This document shows, piece after piece, positions 54,954 through 63,360 of a stretch of 64,000 nucleotides of DNA. A model generated the notes under the pieces. It was given only the letters and a program-made list of their open reading frames with translations, ran no database searches and had not been told where the DNA came from. Position numbers and translations under genes: made by a program. This DNA is from an uncultured delta proteobacterium (GTDB lineage: Bacteria > Myxococcota_A > UBA9160 > JAFDET01), in assembly GCA_947259215.1 (NCBI GenBank), contig CAMYLJ010000022.1, positions 61,238 to 125,237 on the forward strand. The letters run 5' to 3'. Position 1 is the stretch's first letter. Each line of letters opens with the position of its first letter.

Positions 54954-55001
54954 GAGAGAGCCTGCGGGCGTACCGGAACCAAAGCCGCGCACAGCGACGC
55001 C

Positions 55002-55143
55002 CGCGGGCGCAGCGGATCGGGTTGGGGCGTTGCCGGAGGCGTAATCCGCAGCGCGCCGTAGGACCCGGCGCTCGGCTACGGACTCCGCTGCGCGCGAGGA
55101 CATCGCCGCAGGCAACGCCCCAACCCGATCCGCTGCGCCCGCG
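55002..55143. repeat. 33-bp inverted repeat with 76-base spacer
   Basis: The arms at 55002-55034 and 55111-55143 are perfect 33-bp complements. They span the gap between the convergent oxidoreductase and CBS genes. A smaller CCGTAG...CTACGG pair lies in the loop, and TCCGC(A/T)GCGC-like strings recur. It could be a bidirectional terminator, or a mobile or repetitive palindromic element; a second copy was not noticed in the window. Confidence 0.85.
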
Positions 55144-55152
55144 CGTGCCCCT

Positions 55153-55587
55153 CTAGTGCGGCGGCTGCTGGTGCAAGTACGCCCGCAGGCTCTCGATCTC
55201 CTGCTCCTGCTCCTGGATCTCGTCCCGCAGCAGGTCGCGCATGGACAGCATCGCCACCAGCTCGCCGTCGTCGAAGATCGGGAGGTGGCGGCAGCCCACC
55301 TTCCGCATCTTTTCGACGCACGCGCTGCGGGTGTCGTCCGACTCGGCCGTGATGACATCCCGGGTCATGACCTCGCCGACGCGCACGGCAGCCGGATCGT
55401 GCCCGGGCACCACGACCCGCGTCATGAGATCGCGTTCCGAGAAGACCCCGACCAGGCGGCTCCCGTCGAGGATCAGGATGGCGCCCACGCGAGCGCGGGC
55501 CATGGTGTGGACCACGTCCAGGACGCTCTCGTCCCGGGTGGCGCTGACCAGCTCCTGACGCCGCAGGAGAACCTTTACTTTGTGCAT
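55153..55587 (-). CDS. CBS-pair protein
   Basis: 144 residues from the ATG at 55587 behind AGGAGG. Two CBS domains are seen: ESVLDVVHTMARARVGAILI with GVFSERDLMTRVV, and DVITAESDDTRSACVEKM with CRHLPIFDDGELVAMLSMRD. A C-terminal coiled segment rich in Glu/Gln follows. Free CBS pairs bind adenosyl nucleotides and regulate partner proteins. The partner is unknown; the next genes upstream on the same strand are TPR and BamD. Confidence 0.88.
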   Translation of the reverse strand: MHKVKVLLRRQELVSATRDESVLDVVHTMARARVGAILILDGSRLVGVFSERDLMTRVVVPGHDPAAVRVGEVMTRDVITAESDDTRSACVEKMRKVGCRHLPIFDDGELVAMLSMRDLLRDEIQEQEQEIESLRAYLHQQPPH

Positions 55588-55666
55588 GACCTGGCCTCCT
55601 ATTCCCATCCGACCATGAATCGGGCCTCGGGGCAAGCAGGCAGGCTCCCCTCGGGGGCGAAGGCCC

Positions 55667-56443
55667 TCAGTCGAAATCGAACTCGATTTCGAGGGCCTCC
55701 GGAGCCGTCTCCGGCGGCTTCTCGGGATCGCGGTCCTCGGCCATGCGTCCGCGCACCATGCGGATGTACATCCGGGCGTCGTCCCGGGAGGGGTCGCACT
55801 CCAGCACGGCGTTCCACTCGGAGAGCGCGCGCTCGGTCTGGCCCAGGGTGAAGTAGGTGAGGCCCAGCTGGACCGCCGCGTCCAGCAGCTGAGGGCGCAC
55901 CCGCCGCAGGCGCTCGAGCTCGCGGATCGCGCGGTCCGGGAAGCCCGCGTCGCGCAGCACCACGCCCAGGCGCAGGCGGATGTCGTGGTACTCGGGGCAG
56001 CGGTCCAGCGCCTTGCGGTAGGCGACGATGGCCTCGCGCAGGTCGCCCACCTGGGCGTAGGCGTCGCCCACGGCGGCGTGCAGGTTGGCGAGCTTGCCGC
56101 GGGTGGTGGGATCGAGGCGCTCGTCGCCGCCGGCCAGGACGCCGCCGCTCCGCTCGGCCAGCTCGCGGGCGGCGTCGTAGCGCCCCTGGCTCTCGTAGAC
56201 CGCGGAGAGCGCGAGGATGGCCTCGGCGTAGCTCGGGTTGATGCGCACCGCTTCTTCCAGGCTGCCGGCGGCGGCGGTGTGCTCGCCGCGACGCTCGTAG
56301 GCCACGCCCAGCATGTAGTGGACGTCGGCGTAGCCGCGGCAGGTGCGGAGCAGGCGCTCCAGGTTGTCGAGGGTGACGTCGAGGTCGCCGCGCTCGAACC
56401 CCTGGCGTCCGAGTCGGTACGACTCCCGCTCCTGGGGTGTCAT
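55667..56443 (-). CDS. TPR-repeat protein
   Basis: 258 residues, no clear signal peptide. About five to six TPR units are seen (for example LGRQGFERGDLDVTLDNLER, VHYMLGVAYERRGEHTAAAG, LHAAVGDAYAQVGDLREAIV, QLGLTYFTLGQTERALSEWN). The C-terminus is acidic (PEALEIEFDFD). It lies 9 bases downstream of bamD on the same strand, so it probably acts with or near the envelope-assembly machinery; this is inference. Confidence 0.78.
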   Translation of the reverse strand: MTPQERESYRLGRQGFERGDLDVTLDNLERLLRTCRGYADVHYMLGVAYERRGEHTAAAGSLEEAVRINPSYAEAILALSAVYESQGRYDAARELAERSGGVLAGGDERLDPTTRGKLANLHAAVGDAYAQVGDLREAIVAYRKALDRCPEYHDIRLRLGVVLRDAGFPDRAIRELERLRRVRPQLLDAAVQLGLTYFTLGQTERALSEWNAVLECDPSRDDARMYIRMVRGRMAEDRDPEKPPETAPEALEIEFDFD

Positions 56444-56452
56444 GGCGCCGGC

Positions 56453-57244
56453 CTAGTTGGCGGCCGGGATCAGGTCTGCGGCCGCGTCGGCCACCTCGGT
56501 GCCCTCGTAGTTCTCGAGGATCACCTGGAAGATGCGCTCTGCCTCGTCCTCGAGGTCCATGCGCGTGTAGCAGACGCCCAGCTTGTAGAGGGCGTCGGCG
56601 TCCAGGCCCAGACCCGGATACTCGTTCAGCACCGAGCGGTAGCGATCGGCTGCGCTCTGCCACTCGGCGCGCTTCATGTAGAAGTCCGCGATCATCATCA
56701 CGCTCTTGCCGAGGCGCGTGCGCAGGTCGCGCCACAGCAGCTCCGCCTCCTCCGCCTCCGGCGTGTACGGGAAGGTGGACATCACCTTGTCCAGGTGGGA
56801 GAGCGCCTCACGCGTGGGTCGCTGGTCGCGGTTCGGAGAACGCACGCGCTCGTAGTGACACAGCGCCGAACGCAGGATCGTGTAGGGCACCCGCTCGTGG
56901 TTCGGGTGCAGCTCCGGGAAGTCCTGGTAGTAGGAGAGGGCTTCCTCGTAGCGATGCGAGTCGAAGTACGCGTCCGCGATCTTGAGCTCGGCCTGGACCG
57001 CCAGGTCGCTGTACGGGTAGTTGTCGATCACCTCCTGGAAGGCGTCGATCGCGGCCTGGTGGTTCACGTAGTGGTAGAAGAGGATCTGGCGCCCATCGAG
57101 CGCGTCGATCCCATTGGCGTAGAGATCCTCCGCCGAGGGGATGTCCTCGAGCTCGACGATCTCCGGATCGCTCTTCTTGAAGTGGCCGCATGCGACGCTT
57201 CCGGCCACAGCGACGACCAGGACGAGGCGAGGCAGTGAGGACAC
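56453..57244 (-). CDS. bamD: Outer membrane assembly factor BamD
   Basis: 263 residues. A lipoprotein signal ends GSVACGHFKK. The tetratricopeptide layout of BamD/YfiO is visible: AAIDAFQEVIDNYPYSDLA, ADAYFDSHRYEEALSYYQDF and PYTILRSALCHYERV. It assembles outer-membrane beta-barrel proteins with BamA. The BAM complex requires an outer membrane, which agrees with lolA. The TPR gene follows on the same strand. Confidence 0.88.
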   Translation of the reverse strand: MSSLPRLVLVVAVAGSVACGHFKKSDPEIVELEDIPSAEDLYANGIDALDGRQILFYHYVNHQAAIDAFQEVIDNYPYSDLAVQAELKIADAYFDSHRYEEALSYYQDFPELHPNHERVPYTILRSALCHYERVRSPNRDQRPTREALSHLDKVMSTFPYTPEAEEAELLWRDLRTRLGKSVMMIADFYMKRAEWQSAADRYRSVLNEYPGLGLDADALYKLGVCYTRMDLEDEAERIFQVILENYEGTEVADAAADLIPAAN

Positions 57245-57364
57245 GATTCCCCTCCTTGGGGGCCATTGGGATCGACAAGGGGCCTCTAACCCCTCGGCAA
57301 ACTACCGAATCCCTTGAACGGGTGTCAATTTGCTAGGGTCACGGCCCTGCTGCGGAGGACCTGT

Positions 57365-57538
57365 GTGAGCGACCAAGACTACGGCCTGAAGCTTGACCGA
57401 CGACTGCTCCGGCGGCGTGGCTGGATCGACCCGGCAGAGCTGGAGCGCGAGCTCGAGGCTCTGCCGGACGTCTCGGACAAGGTCCAGCCGCCGGACGCGG
57501 ACGAGCCGGAAGGCTCCGCATCCCCGCCGGGCAGCTGA
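57365..57538 (+). CDS. Small acidic protein, unknown
   Basis: 57 residues from a GTG with GGAGGA 6 bases upstream. SDQDYGLKLDRRLLRRRGWI is followed by an acidic, Pro-rich C-terminus. The frame is open to an ATG at 57314, but that lacks a good ribosome site. No family is recognised. It precedes the CDP-alcohol phosphotransferase by 26 bases and may be co-transcribed with it. Confidence 0.55.
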   Translation: MSDQDYGLKLDRRLLRRRGWIDPAELERELEALPDVSDKVQPPDADEPEGSASPPGS

Positions 57539-57564
57539 GCGAGGGGACCACCCCGGGAGCCGGC

Positions 57565-58185
57565 GTGATCAAGGAGAGGTTCGGCGATCGCCTGGAAACC
57601 TGGGTCCTGCGCCTATTTCCGTTCCTGTTCTGGGGGAAACTACCCCCAACCGTTCTCACCGTCACCGGGACGACCATCTGCATGGGCGCCGCGGTCGCCT
57701 TCGCCCGTGGGGCGTTCGGCTGGGGCGGGTTCCTGCTGCTTCTGGGCGGCTTCTTCGATCTCGTGGACGGCATGGTGGCCCGACGCATGGGGCAGACCAC
57801 GCGACTCGGCGCCTTCCTCGACTCGACCCTCGACCGGCTGGTGGACATGGCGGTCCTGGTGGGCCTGATGGTGCACTACGCCGCAGCCGGCGATCCGCCG
57901 AGCGTGGGGCTCGCCGGCTTCGCGCTGATCACGAGCGTCATGACCTCCTACGCCCGCGCCCGCGCCGAGTCCCTGGGGCCGGCCGTGCGGGTCGGCGTGC
58001 TGGAGCGAGGCGAGCGCACGCTGCTGATGGCGTTCGGTGGACTCACGGGATGGATGGTGCTCATGCTGTGGGTGGTGGCCGTGGGCGGCCTGATCACGGT
58101 GGCCCAGCGCTTCGACCGGGCGTGCCGGGAGCTGGCGCGCCGCGACGCCGCCGAGGCCAGCGGGAGCGCCGGGGAGCAGCTGTAG
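57565..58185 (+). CDS. CDP-alcohol phosphatidyltransferase
   Basis: 206 residues from a GTG. The family motif D(x)2DG(x)2AR(x)8G(x)3D(x)3D is complete in DLVDGMVARRMGQTTRLG and AFLDSTLDRLVDM. Six membrane helices. It joins CDP-diacylglycerol to an alcohol; resemblance to the PgsA/phosphatidylinositol-phosphate-synthase branch is general. The stop is directly followed by the next gene's ATG. The exact polar head group is not assigned. Confidence 0.87.
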   Translation: MIKERFGDRLETWVLRLFPFLFWGKLPPTVLTVTGTTICMGAAVAFARGAFGWGGFLLLLGGFFDLVDGMVARRMGQTTRLGAFLDSTLDRLVDMAVLVGLMVHYAAAGDPPSVGLAGFALITSVMTSYARARAESLGPAVRVGVLERGERTLLMAFGGLTGWMVLMLWVVAVGGLITVAQRFDRACRELARRDAAEASGSAGEQL

Positions 58186-58605
58186 ATGAGTCAGGAAGAC
58201 GACGGCGAGCGCGATTTCCAGGTGGTGGACAAGCGGCACGGGCGCGAGGAGGGCGAGGCTCCGGAGCCCATCGCGCCCGCGTCGCCGCCGGAGCCGGAGG
58301 CCGCTGCGCCGCCGCCGCCGCCTGGCCCTGGGCCCGATCTCGGCCCGCGCGAGATGCCTTCGATGGACTTCTCCACCTTCCTGATCTCGCTCTCCACCTC
58401 TGCGCTCTTCCACATGGGGCTGGTGGCGGAGCACGAGGGGGAGCCGCCCCCGCCCGCCAACCTGCCCATGGCGCGGCAGACGATCGACATCCTGGAGATG
58501 ATCCAGGAGAAGACGCAGGGGAACCTCAACAACGAGGAGGCCCACCTGTTCGAGAGCCTCCTGTACGAACTCCGCATGCGGTTCGTCGAAGTCCAGCGCG
58601 CGTAG
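58186..58605 (+). CDS. DUF1844 protein
   Basis: 139 residues starting the base after the previous stop. An acidic, Pro-rich disordered half (1-60) is followed by the DUF1844 core: MDFSTFLISLSTSALFHMGL, ANLPMARQTIDILEMIQEKT and EEAHLFESLLYELRMRFVEV. The family is found mainly in Deltaproteobacteria, Planctomycetes and relatives, and its function is unknown. The ispE start is 33 bases downstream. Confidence 0.85.
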   Translation: MSQEDDGERDFQVVDKRHGREEGEAPEPIAPASPPEPEAAAPPPPPGPGPDLGPREMPSMDFSTFLISLSTSALFHMGLVAEHEGEPPPPANLPMARQTIDILEMIQEKTQGNLNNEEAHLFESLLYELRMRFVEVQRA

Positions 58606-58638
58606 CGGCGGAACCGGGCCCGTCATTGGAATGGGAAC

Positions 58639-59526
58639 GTGTTCGCACCTGCCAAGATCAACTACGGGCTCAAGATTCTTGGCGTTCGCCCGGACGGGTA
58701 CCACCTGCTCGACAGCGTCTTCCTGCCCCTCGATGCCGGGGATGAGGTCGAGCTGGAGGCCGCTCCGCGGGGGGTCTCGATCGAGCTCGGCGGCCTCGCT
58801 CCCGGGGTGCCGGCCGGATCCGAGAACCTGGCCGCCCGGGCCGCGCAGGCGTTCCTGGACGAGGCTGCGCTCGGATCCGGAGTCTCGATCCGGCTGACGA
58901 AGGGCGTGCCCGTGGCCGCGGGCCTCGGAGGCGGATCCAGCGATGCGGGCGCGGTGCTGCGGATCCTGGCCGAGCGCCACCCGGGGCGGGTGGCCCCCGA
59001 GCGGCTGGCGCGGCTGGCGCTCGAGCTCGGGGCGGACGTGCCGTTCTTCCTGGACCCGCGGCCAGCCCGGGTGGGCGGGATCGGGGAGCGGATCACGCCT
59101 CTGGCCGGAGCCCGCAGCCTGGCCGTACTGCTGGCCAATCCCGGGATTACGCTCGCGACGGCGGAGGTTTACCGAGCGCGGGACGCCCTGGCGGCCGCGT
59201 TGACGCCCGACCCAGCGGGATCTACGATGCCGCCGCCTCGGGCGCTGTCGGAGTCGGAGGGGCGGATCGACGAGCTCGATCCGGGCGCGCTGGCCGCGGA
59301 GATCGCCAACGATCTCGAGCCGGCAGCACGCCGTCTCTGCCCCCCGATCGGACGGCTCTGCGAGCGACTGCGAGAGGCCGGGGCCCTCGCGGTCGGGCTC
59401 TCGGGCAGCGGGCCGACGCTCTTCGGGATCTTCCCGGATCGCGCGGCTGCGGAGCGGGCCGAAGCGGCCTGCGGCTTCGAGACGCCGATCTGGTCCCGGG
59501 TCGCGGAGACGTACCGTTCCCCATAA
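58639..59526 (+). CDS. ispE: 4-diphosphocytidyl-2-C-methyl-D-erythritol kinase
   Basis: 295 residues from a GTG. GHMP-kinase motifs: FAPAKINYGLKILGVRPDGY at the start, PVAAGLGGGSSDAGAV (ATP binding) and GLSGSGPTLFGIF near the C-terminus. It phosphorylates CDP-ME in the MEP isoprenoid pathway, and ispG of the same pathway lies 12 kb upstream. tRNA-Gln and prs follow, a typical order in deltaproteobacteria. Confidence 0.94.
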   Translation: MFAPAKINYGLKILGVRPDGYHLLDSVFLPLDAGDEVELEAAPRGVSIELGGLAPGVPAGSENLAARAAQAFLDEAALGSGVSIRLTKGVPVAAGLGGGSSDAGAVLRILAERHPGRVAPERLARLALELGADVPFFLDPRPARVGGIGERITPLAGARSLAVLLANPGITLATAEVYRARDALAAALTPDPAGSTMPPPRALSESEGRIDELDPGALAAEIANDLEPAARRLCPPIGRLCERLREAGALAVGLSGSGPTLFGIFPDRAAAERAEAACGFETPIWSRVAETYRSP

Positions 59527-59538
59527 GCTTGGCGGGGC

Positions 59539-59614
<76 letters not shown>

Positions 59615-59634
59615 CCGAGAGATCGCGCGCCCCG

Positions 59635-60573
59635 ATGCAGCACGTCAAGCTCTTCTCCGGCAACTCCAACGCGGCCCTGGCCCGGGACGTGGCGTCCTAC
59701 CTGTCCCTGGGGCTCGCTCGCGCCGAGGTCGGCACCTTCAGCGACGGCGAGTGCAGCATCGAGATCAGCGAGAACGTGCGTGGCATGGACACCTTCGTGA
59801 TCCAGTCCACCAGCGCGCCGGCCAACAGCCACCTGATGGAGCTCTTGATCATGGCCGACGCGCTGCGACGCGCGTCGGCCCGCCGCATCACGGCGGTGAT
59901 CCCCTACTACGGCTACGCCCGGCAGGACCGCAAGGTGCGGCCGCGCATGCCGATCACGGCCAAGCTGGTGGCCGACCTGATCGGCTCCGCGGGCTACGAC
60001 CGGATCCTGTGCGTGGATCTCCACGCGGGCCAGATCCAGGGCTTCTTCAACCTGCCCGTGGACAACCTCTACGCCACCCCCATCTTGCTGAACGCGATCC
60101 GCGAGCGCAGCAAGGGCTCCGTCTCCGTGATCTCGCCGGACGCGGGCGGCGTGGAGCGAGCGCGGGCCTACGCCAAGCGCCTCGGCGAGCGCCTGGCCAT
60201 CATCGACAAGCGCCGCGAGGCCGCCAACGTCTCCGAGGTCATGCACGTGATCGGCGACGTCGCGGGACAGGACTGCGTGATCGTGGACGACATCGTCGAC
60301 ACCGCGGGCACCCTCACCCAGGCCGCCGAAGCGCTGCGCGAAGCCGGCGCCTCACGGGTCTCCGCCGCAATCACCCACCCCGTGCTCTCCGGCCCGGCCA
60401 TCAAGCGCATCGAGGAGTCGCAGCTCGAGGAGCTGGTCGTGACCGACACCATCCCGCTGCGTCCCGAGGCGCGCGAGTGCAAGAAGATCGTGGTCGTCAC
60501 GGTCGCCGAGCTGCTCGGCGAGGCGATCCGCCGCATCAACAACGAAGAGAGCATCAGCTCTCTTTTCATCTAG
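59635..60573 (+). CDS. prs: Ribose-phosphate pyrophosphokinase
   Basis: 312 residues from the ATG at 59635. PRPP synthetase landmarks: [55 protein letters not shown], and the PRPP-binding loop [20 protein letters not shown]. It makes PRPP for purines, pyrimidines, His, Trp and NAD. L25 follows 10 bases downstream. Confidence 0.96.
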   Translation: MQHVKLFSGNSNAALARDVASYLSLGLARAEVGTFSDGECSIEISENVRGMDTFVIQSTSAPANSHLMELLIMADALRRASARRITAVIPYYGYARQDRKVRPRMPITAKLVADLIGSAGYDRILCVDLHAGQIQGFFNLPVDNLYATPILLNAIRERSKGSVSVISPDAGGVERARAYAKRLGERLAIIDKRREAANVSEVMHVIGDVAGQDCVIVDDIVDTAGTLTQAAEALREAGASRVSAAITHPVLSGPAIKRIEESQLEELVVTDTIPLRPEARECKKIVVVTVAELLGEAIRRINNEESISSLFI

Positions 60574-60583
60574 GGAGATCGTC

Positions 60584-61288
60584 GTGTCCGAAGCGACGCT
60601 TACGGTTCAGATCCGCGAGCAGCACGGCAAGGGCGTGGCCCGCAAGCTGCGCGCCAAGGGGCGCATCCCGGCGGTGCTCTACGGCCGGGGCATCCCGTCG
60701 CAGAGCCTGACCCTCGACGCGGAAGGCCTCGACCGCGCCATCCAGAGGAGCGAGGCCGGCATGAACACGCTCTTCGATCTCGACGTCGAGAAGGGCGACC
60801 TCCGCGCGAAGGTGGTGCTGGTGAAGGAGATCCAGCGCGAGCCGGTCGGTGGCGCGCCGCTGCACGCGGACCTCTACGAGGTGGACCTCTCCGAGACCAT
60901 CGAGGTGTCCGTCCCGATCCACATCCAGGGCACGGCGACCGGCGTCTCCCTGGACGGCGGCATCCTGGACGTGCAACTCCGCGAGCTCGACGTCGAGTGC
61001 CTGCCGCGGGCCATCCCGGACGAGCTCACGCTCGACGTGTCGGCGCTCGGCCTGGGCGACACGCTCCACGTGCGCGACATCGCGCTGCCCGAGGGTGTGA
61101 CCCTGCGCGACGATCCCGACATCTCCGTGGTGTCCGTCGTGACGCCGCAGAAGGAGGAGGAGCCGGTGGTCGCGGCGGTCGAGGGCGAAGAGCTCGAGGC
61201 CGAGGGCGAGGCGCCGGCCGAGGGCGAGGCCGCCAAGCCGGCGGAAGGCGAGAAGCCTGCCGAGGGCGGGGCCAAGGAAGGCGACTAG
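60584..61288 (+). CDS. rplY: 50S ribosomal protein L25 (Ctc type)
   Basis: 234 residues from a GTG. The N-terminal 5S-rRNA-binding L25 domain (GKGVARKLRAKGRIPAVLYG) is followed by the TL5/Ctc C-terminal domain (PIHIQGTATGVSLDGGILDV, LDVSALGLGDTLHVRDI). The tail is Glu/Ala/Pro low complexity. Prs-rplY-pth is the common order. Confidence 0.94.
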   Translation: MSEATLTVQIREQHGKGVARKLRAKGRIPAVLYGRGIPSQSLTLDAEGLDRAIQRSEAGMNTLFDLDVEKGDLRAKVVLVKEIQREPVGGAPLHADLYEVDLSETIEVSVPIHIQGTATGVSLDGGILDVQLRELDVECLPRAIPDELTLDVSALGLGDTLHVRDIALPEGVTLRDDPDISVVSVVTPQKEEEPVVAAVEGEELEAEGEAPAEGEAAKPAEGEKPAEGGAKEGD

Positions 61289-61312
61289 GCACCGGGCCCC
61301 CGCGGGCGCGTC

Positions 61313-61915
61313 ATGAAGCTCGTCGTCGGCCTCGGGAACCCCGGCTCGCGCTACGCGGACACGCGCCACAACGTGGGCTTCCGCGTGCTGGAGCGCTTTG
61401 CCGAGCGCCACCGGATCGCGCTCGACGCCCAGCGCTTCGAGGGCCGCTTCGGACGCGCGCGCCTGGGCGCGCTCGACCTGGGCCTGCTGCTGCCGGAGAC
61501 CATGATGAACCGGTCGGGCGCTGCCGTCGCCGCGGCCCTGCGCATGCTGCCCGTGGCCGACCCGGCCGAGGACCTCGTGCTGGTCTTCGACGACCTGGAT
61601 CTCCCGTTCGGCCGGCTGCGCCTGCGGCCCCACGGCGGCGCTGGCGGCCACCGCGGCATGCAGGACGTAATCGCCCGGCTCGGCGGGGGCGACTTCCCGC
61701 GCCTGCGCGTAGGGATCGGGCGGCCTCCGCCGGAGATGGACCCGGTGGCCTACGTGCTGGCGCGCTTCGCGCCCGAGGAGCGCCGGCACCTGCCCGCCCT
61801 CCTCGACGCCGCGGCCGGGGCCCTGGACGCGACCCTGCGTGAAGGCGTCGCGATGGCCATGAATCGCGTGAACCAGCTAAGCTCGCCCGCCGAGAAGGAC
61901 CCCCCCGCCGAATGA
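61313..61915 (+). CDS. pth: Peptidyl-tRNA hydrolase
   Basis: 200 residues. MKLVVGLGNPGSRYADTRHN includes the catalytic His of Pth, with PETMMNRSGAAVAAALR, VFDDLDLPFGRLRLRPHGG and GGAGGHRGMQDVIARLG. It releases tRNA from prematurely dropped peptidyl-tRNA. Its stop overlaps the nhaA start. Confidence 0.95.
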   Translation: MKLVVGLGNPGSRYADTRHNVGFRVLERFAERHRIALDAQRFEGRFGRARLGALDLGLLLPETMMNRSGAAVAAALRMLPVADPAEDLVLVFDDLDLPFGRLRLRPHGGAGGHRGMQDVIARLGGGDFPRLRVGIGRPPPEMDPVAYVLARFAPEERRHLPALLDAAAGALDATLREGVAMAMNRVNQLSSPAEKDPPAE

Positions 61916-63285
61916 CCGCGCCCTCTTCCGCCAGCCTGGCCGACCGGCTCTCCCGCCCCTTCGAGCGCTTCTTCCGGATCGAGGCGGCCAGCGCTGGAGT
62001 GCTCTTCGCGATGATGCTGCTAGCCCTCGCCTGGGCCAACTCGGCCTGGAGCGAGAGCTACCACCACTTCTGGCACGAGGAGCACATCGCGCTCTCGCTG
62101 CTGGGCTGGCACTTCGAGATGTCGCTCGGCCACTTCGTGAACGACGCCCTGATGGCGATCTTCTTCTTCGTGGTCGGCCTCGAGATCAAGCGCGAGCTGG
62201 TGCACGGAGAGCTCTCCACGCGCCGCAAGGCCATGCTGCCCGTGGCGGGCGCGCTCGGCGGCATGGTGGTGCCGGCGCTGATCTACACGTCCTTCCACTT
62301 CGGCGGGCCCGCGGTGCGCGGCTGGGGCGTGCCCATGGCCACGGACATCGCCTTCGCGGTGGCGGTGATGTCGCTGCTCGGGAACCGTGTGCCGCGGGGG
62401 CTGCGGGTCTTCCTGCTGGCGCTGGCCATCGCCGACGACCTCGGCGCCGTGGCGGTGATCGCGATCTTCTACACCGAGAATCTCTCGCTCGGGAACCTCG
62501 CGCTCTCGGTCGCAGGCCTGGCCGTCGTCTACGGGATGAATCGTGCCGGGGTGCGGGCCTTCGCGGCCTACTGGATCGTGGGCGGAATCTGCTGGTACTT
62601 CATGGTGCAGTCCGGGGTGCACGCCACCGTCGCGGGCGTTTTCCTGGGCTTCCTCACCCCGACCCGGCCGCCGAACCCCTCCGAGGAGAGCCTGCTCCAT
62701 CGCGGTCAGGGTCTCGTGATCAGCCTGTGGGACCGGGTGCGGTCCGGCGACGACAGCCATGGCGCCATGCGCCACCAGGCGGCGCGCCAGCTCCAGCGCG
62801 TCGGGATGGATGCGATCTCGCCGCTGGACTACCTGGTGAACGAGCTGGATCGCTGGGTGGCGTTCCTGATCATGCCGGTCTTCGCGCTGGCCAACGCCGG
62901 CGTGCACCTGGACGCCAGCACGCTCTCCAACCCGGAGACCCAGGGCGTGGCGATCGCGGTCGCCCTGGGGCTGCTGCTGGGCAAGCCGATCGGGATCACG
63001 CTCTTCAGCCTGCTGGCGGTGCGCACGGGGCTCGCGGCCCTGCCGGCCGGCGTCAACTGGTCCGCCGTCGCCGCCACCGGCCTGATGGCGGGGATCGGCT
63101 TCACGGTGGCGCTCTTCATCACGAGCCTCGCCTTCATCGAGCCCTCGCACACGGACGGGGCCAAGATCGGGATCCTCTCGGGCTCCTTCCTGGCAGCCGT
63201 CCTGGGGCTGCTGGTGCTCAACCGGGCATTGGGGGACACCGGACGGGACGAATCCGACATTGACCCCGGAATGTCCCATCACTGA
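61912..63285 (+). CDS. nhaA: Na+/H+ antiporter NhaA
   Basis: 457 residues, ATG within the pth stop. NhaA helices and motifs: VNDALMAIFFFVVGLEIKRE, PMATDIAFAVAVMSLLG, and the ion-binding pair in AIADDLGAVAVIAIFY. ANAGVHLD and AAVLGLLVLNRALG are near the end. About 12 membrane segments. It exchanges Na+ for protons at alkaline pH; the C-terminal tail is longer than in E. coli (388 residues). Confidence 0.93.
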   Translation: MTAPSSASLADRLSRPFERFFRIEAASAGVLFAMMLLALAWANSAWSESYHHFWHEEHIALSLLGWHFEMSLGHFVNDALMAIFFFVVGLEIKRELVHGELSTRRKAMLPVAGALGGMVVPALIYTSFHFGGPAVRGWGVPMATDIAFAVAVMSLLGNRVPRGLRVFLLALAIADDLGAVAVIAIFYTENLSLGNLALSVAGLAVVYGMNRAGVRAFAAYWIVGGICWYFMVQSGVHATVAGVFLGFLTPTRPPNPSEESLLHRGQGLVISLWDRVRSGDDSHGAMRHQAARQLQRVGMDAISPLDYLVNELDRWVAFLIMPVFALANAGVHLDASTLSNPETQGVAIAVALGLLLGKPIGITLFSLLAVRTGLAALPAGVNWSAVAATGLMAGIGFTVALFITSLAFIEPSHTDGAKIGILSGSFLAAVLGLLVLNRALGDTGRDESDIDPGMSHH

Positions 63286-63310
63286 TCGCCCGTTTTCTCT
63301 CTGATATTCT

Positions 63311-63320
63311 GACAATTGTC
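63311..63320. promoter_or_regulatory. 10-bp palindrome upstream of the MocR-type gene
   Basis: GACAATTGTC is a perfect palindrome immediately upstream of the -35 box. It is a candidate operator for the GntR-type protein that follows, as autoregulation is common in this family. Inference. Confidence 0.4.
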
Positions 63321-63323
63321 CGA

Positions 63324-63352
63324 TTGACCCGCATTTGGCCGGCGTGTAGGCT
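63324..63352 (+). promoter_or_regulatory. Predicted promoter of the MocR-type regulator
   Basis: TTGACC (63324-63329, five of six) and TAGGCT (63347-63352, three of six) are separated by 17 bases. Transcription would begin at about 63359, at or next to the ATG at 63361, so the mRNA would be almost leaderless. No ribosome site is seen. Confidence 0.5.
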
Positions 63353-63360
63353 GCGAAACC

